Shown: piece after piece, positions 7,223-7,813 of the stretch
Layout: every line of letters begins with the position of its first letter
How positions within the stretch are numbered: position 1 is the stretch's first letter
Source: Solirubrobacteraceae bacterium
GTDB taxonomy: Bacteria; Actinomycetota; Thermoleophilia; Solirubrobacterales; Solirubrobacteraceae
Assembly: GCA_017882405.1 (NCBI GenBank)
Contig: JADGPO010000050.1
Coordinates: 1-7,813 of the forward strand
Reading direction: 5' to 3'
Length of the DNA stretch: 7,813 nucleotides
Made by a program: the position numbers and the translations under genes
The notes under the pieces: generated by a model
What the model saw: only the letters and a program-made list of their open reading frames with translations
What the model was told of the DNA's origin: nothing
The model's database searches: none

Positions 7223-7813
7223 TGCGACGCCATCGCTCCCGCGTCTCGAACCTCGCCGCCGGCACGATCGCGGCGGTCCTCGTGCTGGCCGTCTGCTACC
7301 TGGTGTTCGGCGGCTCGCTCCCGTTCAGCGGCTCGCCCTTCCAGCTCAAGGCGACGTTCACCGTCGAGACCCAGTTGCACCTCGCCTCACCCGTGCGGAT
7401 CGCCGGGGTCAACGTGGGCACGGTGACGTCGATCAAGCGGGTCGGCGGGTCCTCCACGGCGGCCGTGGTGACGATGACGGTGGCGCCCAACGGCCTGCCG
7501 ATCCACGCCGACGCGACCGTCGACATCCGCCCGCGCCTGTTCCTGGAGGGCAACTTCTACGTCGACGTGCATCCGGGCGCGCCGTCGGCTCCGACGCTGT
7601 CCTCCGGCCATACGCTGCCGGCGGCCAACACGACCGGACCGGTCCAGCTCGATCGGGTGCTGTCGGCGCTTGACTCCAACACGCGCGCGAACCTGCAGAC
7701 GCTCGTGCGCGGCTTCGGTGGATCGCTCAACATCCGCCCAACCGCCGCCGAGGATGCCTCCCAGGATCCCAGCCAGCGCGGATTGACCGCCGGCCAGTCG
7801 CTCAACCAGTCGC
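7222..7813 (+). CDS. MCE-family protein 4 (partial, runs off the right edge)
   Basis: An open frame from ATG 7222 continues with no stop to the window end, giving 197 visible residues. It has a basic N-terminus (MRRHRSRVSN), a membrane helix at about 11-29, and a well-formed MCE domain at about 41-119: FQLKATFTVETQLHLASPV, the core RIAGVNVGTVTSI, and EGNFYVDVHPG. The segment GPVQLDRVLSALDSNTRANL begins the helical region seen in the other three. The start shares one base with the preceding TGA (TGATG), and AAGGG at 7208-7212 is a weak Shine-Dalgarno. Of the four, this one has the most MlaD-like MCE domain. Cys25 in the membrane helix lacks a proper lipobox (Val at -1), so I do not call it a lipoprotein. 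Length and C-terminus are unknown. Confidence 0.9.
   Translation, partial: MRRHRSRVSNLAAGTIAAVLVLAVCYLVFGGSLPFSGSPFQLKATFTVETQLHLASPVRIAGVNVGTVTSIKRVGGSSTAAVVTMTVAPNGLPIHADATVDIRPRLFLEGNFYVDVHPGAPSAPTLSSGHTLPAANTTGPVQLDRVLSALDSNTRANLQTLVRGFGGSLNIRPTAAEDASQDPSQRGLTAGQSLNQS

Noticed and set aside
7285..7296. Lipobox in MCE protein 4 (L-A-V-C at residues 22-25)
   Set aside because: The residue before Cys is Val instead of Gly, Ala or Ser, and the Cys is buried inside the membrane helix.

Overview
The window is very G+C-rich, and almost every third codon position is G or C. All genes lie on the + strand, tightly packed or overlapping. Tandem, mutually divergent MCE (mammalian cell entry) genes that overlap start-to-stop, next to an archaeal/Thermotoga-like adenosylhomocysteinase paralogue, suggest a high-GC actinobacterium. 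A deep-branching lineage such as Thermoleophilia (Solirubrobacterales-like) fits, but that placement is inference from gene content and composition.

Layout: (1) Positions 2-637 hold the C-terminal half of a canonical S-adenosylhomocysteine hydrolase (ahcY), cut by the left edge inside its NAD-binding glycine motif. (2) After 40 bases comes a complete 428-residue second member of the family (678-1964). It is the short type and lacks the usual C-terminal tail. It keeps the NAD site and most active-site residues, but the positions matching the catalytic Lys and Asp of the human enzyme read Glu and Asn. (3) After another 40 bases comes a complete ROK-family sugar kinase (2005-2982), probably glucokinase-like, with a possible leaderless promoter. 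(4) A short intergenic stretch (2983 to about 3099) carries a compact set of GGGCAACG-type repeats, including a 9-bp hairpin, and then a strong Shine-Dalgarno sequence. (5) Four consecutive MCE-domain genes (3019-4509, 4506-5801, 5798-7222, 7222 to the right edge) overlap by 1 to 4 bases and clearly form one operon.

How the genes may work together: the ahcY pair concerns the S-adenosylmethionine methyl cycle (removal of S-adenosylhomocysteine). The ROK kinase would phosphorylate a sugar entering metabolism. The MCE proteins would each supply one subunit of a periplasm- or envelope-spanning ring or tube of an MCE lipid transporter. The permease (YrbE/MlaE-like) and ATPase (MceG/MlaF-like) genes are not in the window. 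Nothing in the sequence directly links the methyl-cycle genes, the kinase and the transporter beyond adjacency.

The points most worth following are the altered catalytic residues of the second adenosylhomocysteinase, the apparent AUA start codon of the first MCE gene, and the repeat cluster in front of the MCE operon. I saw no RNA genes, mobile elements or CRISPR arrays.
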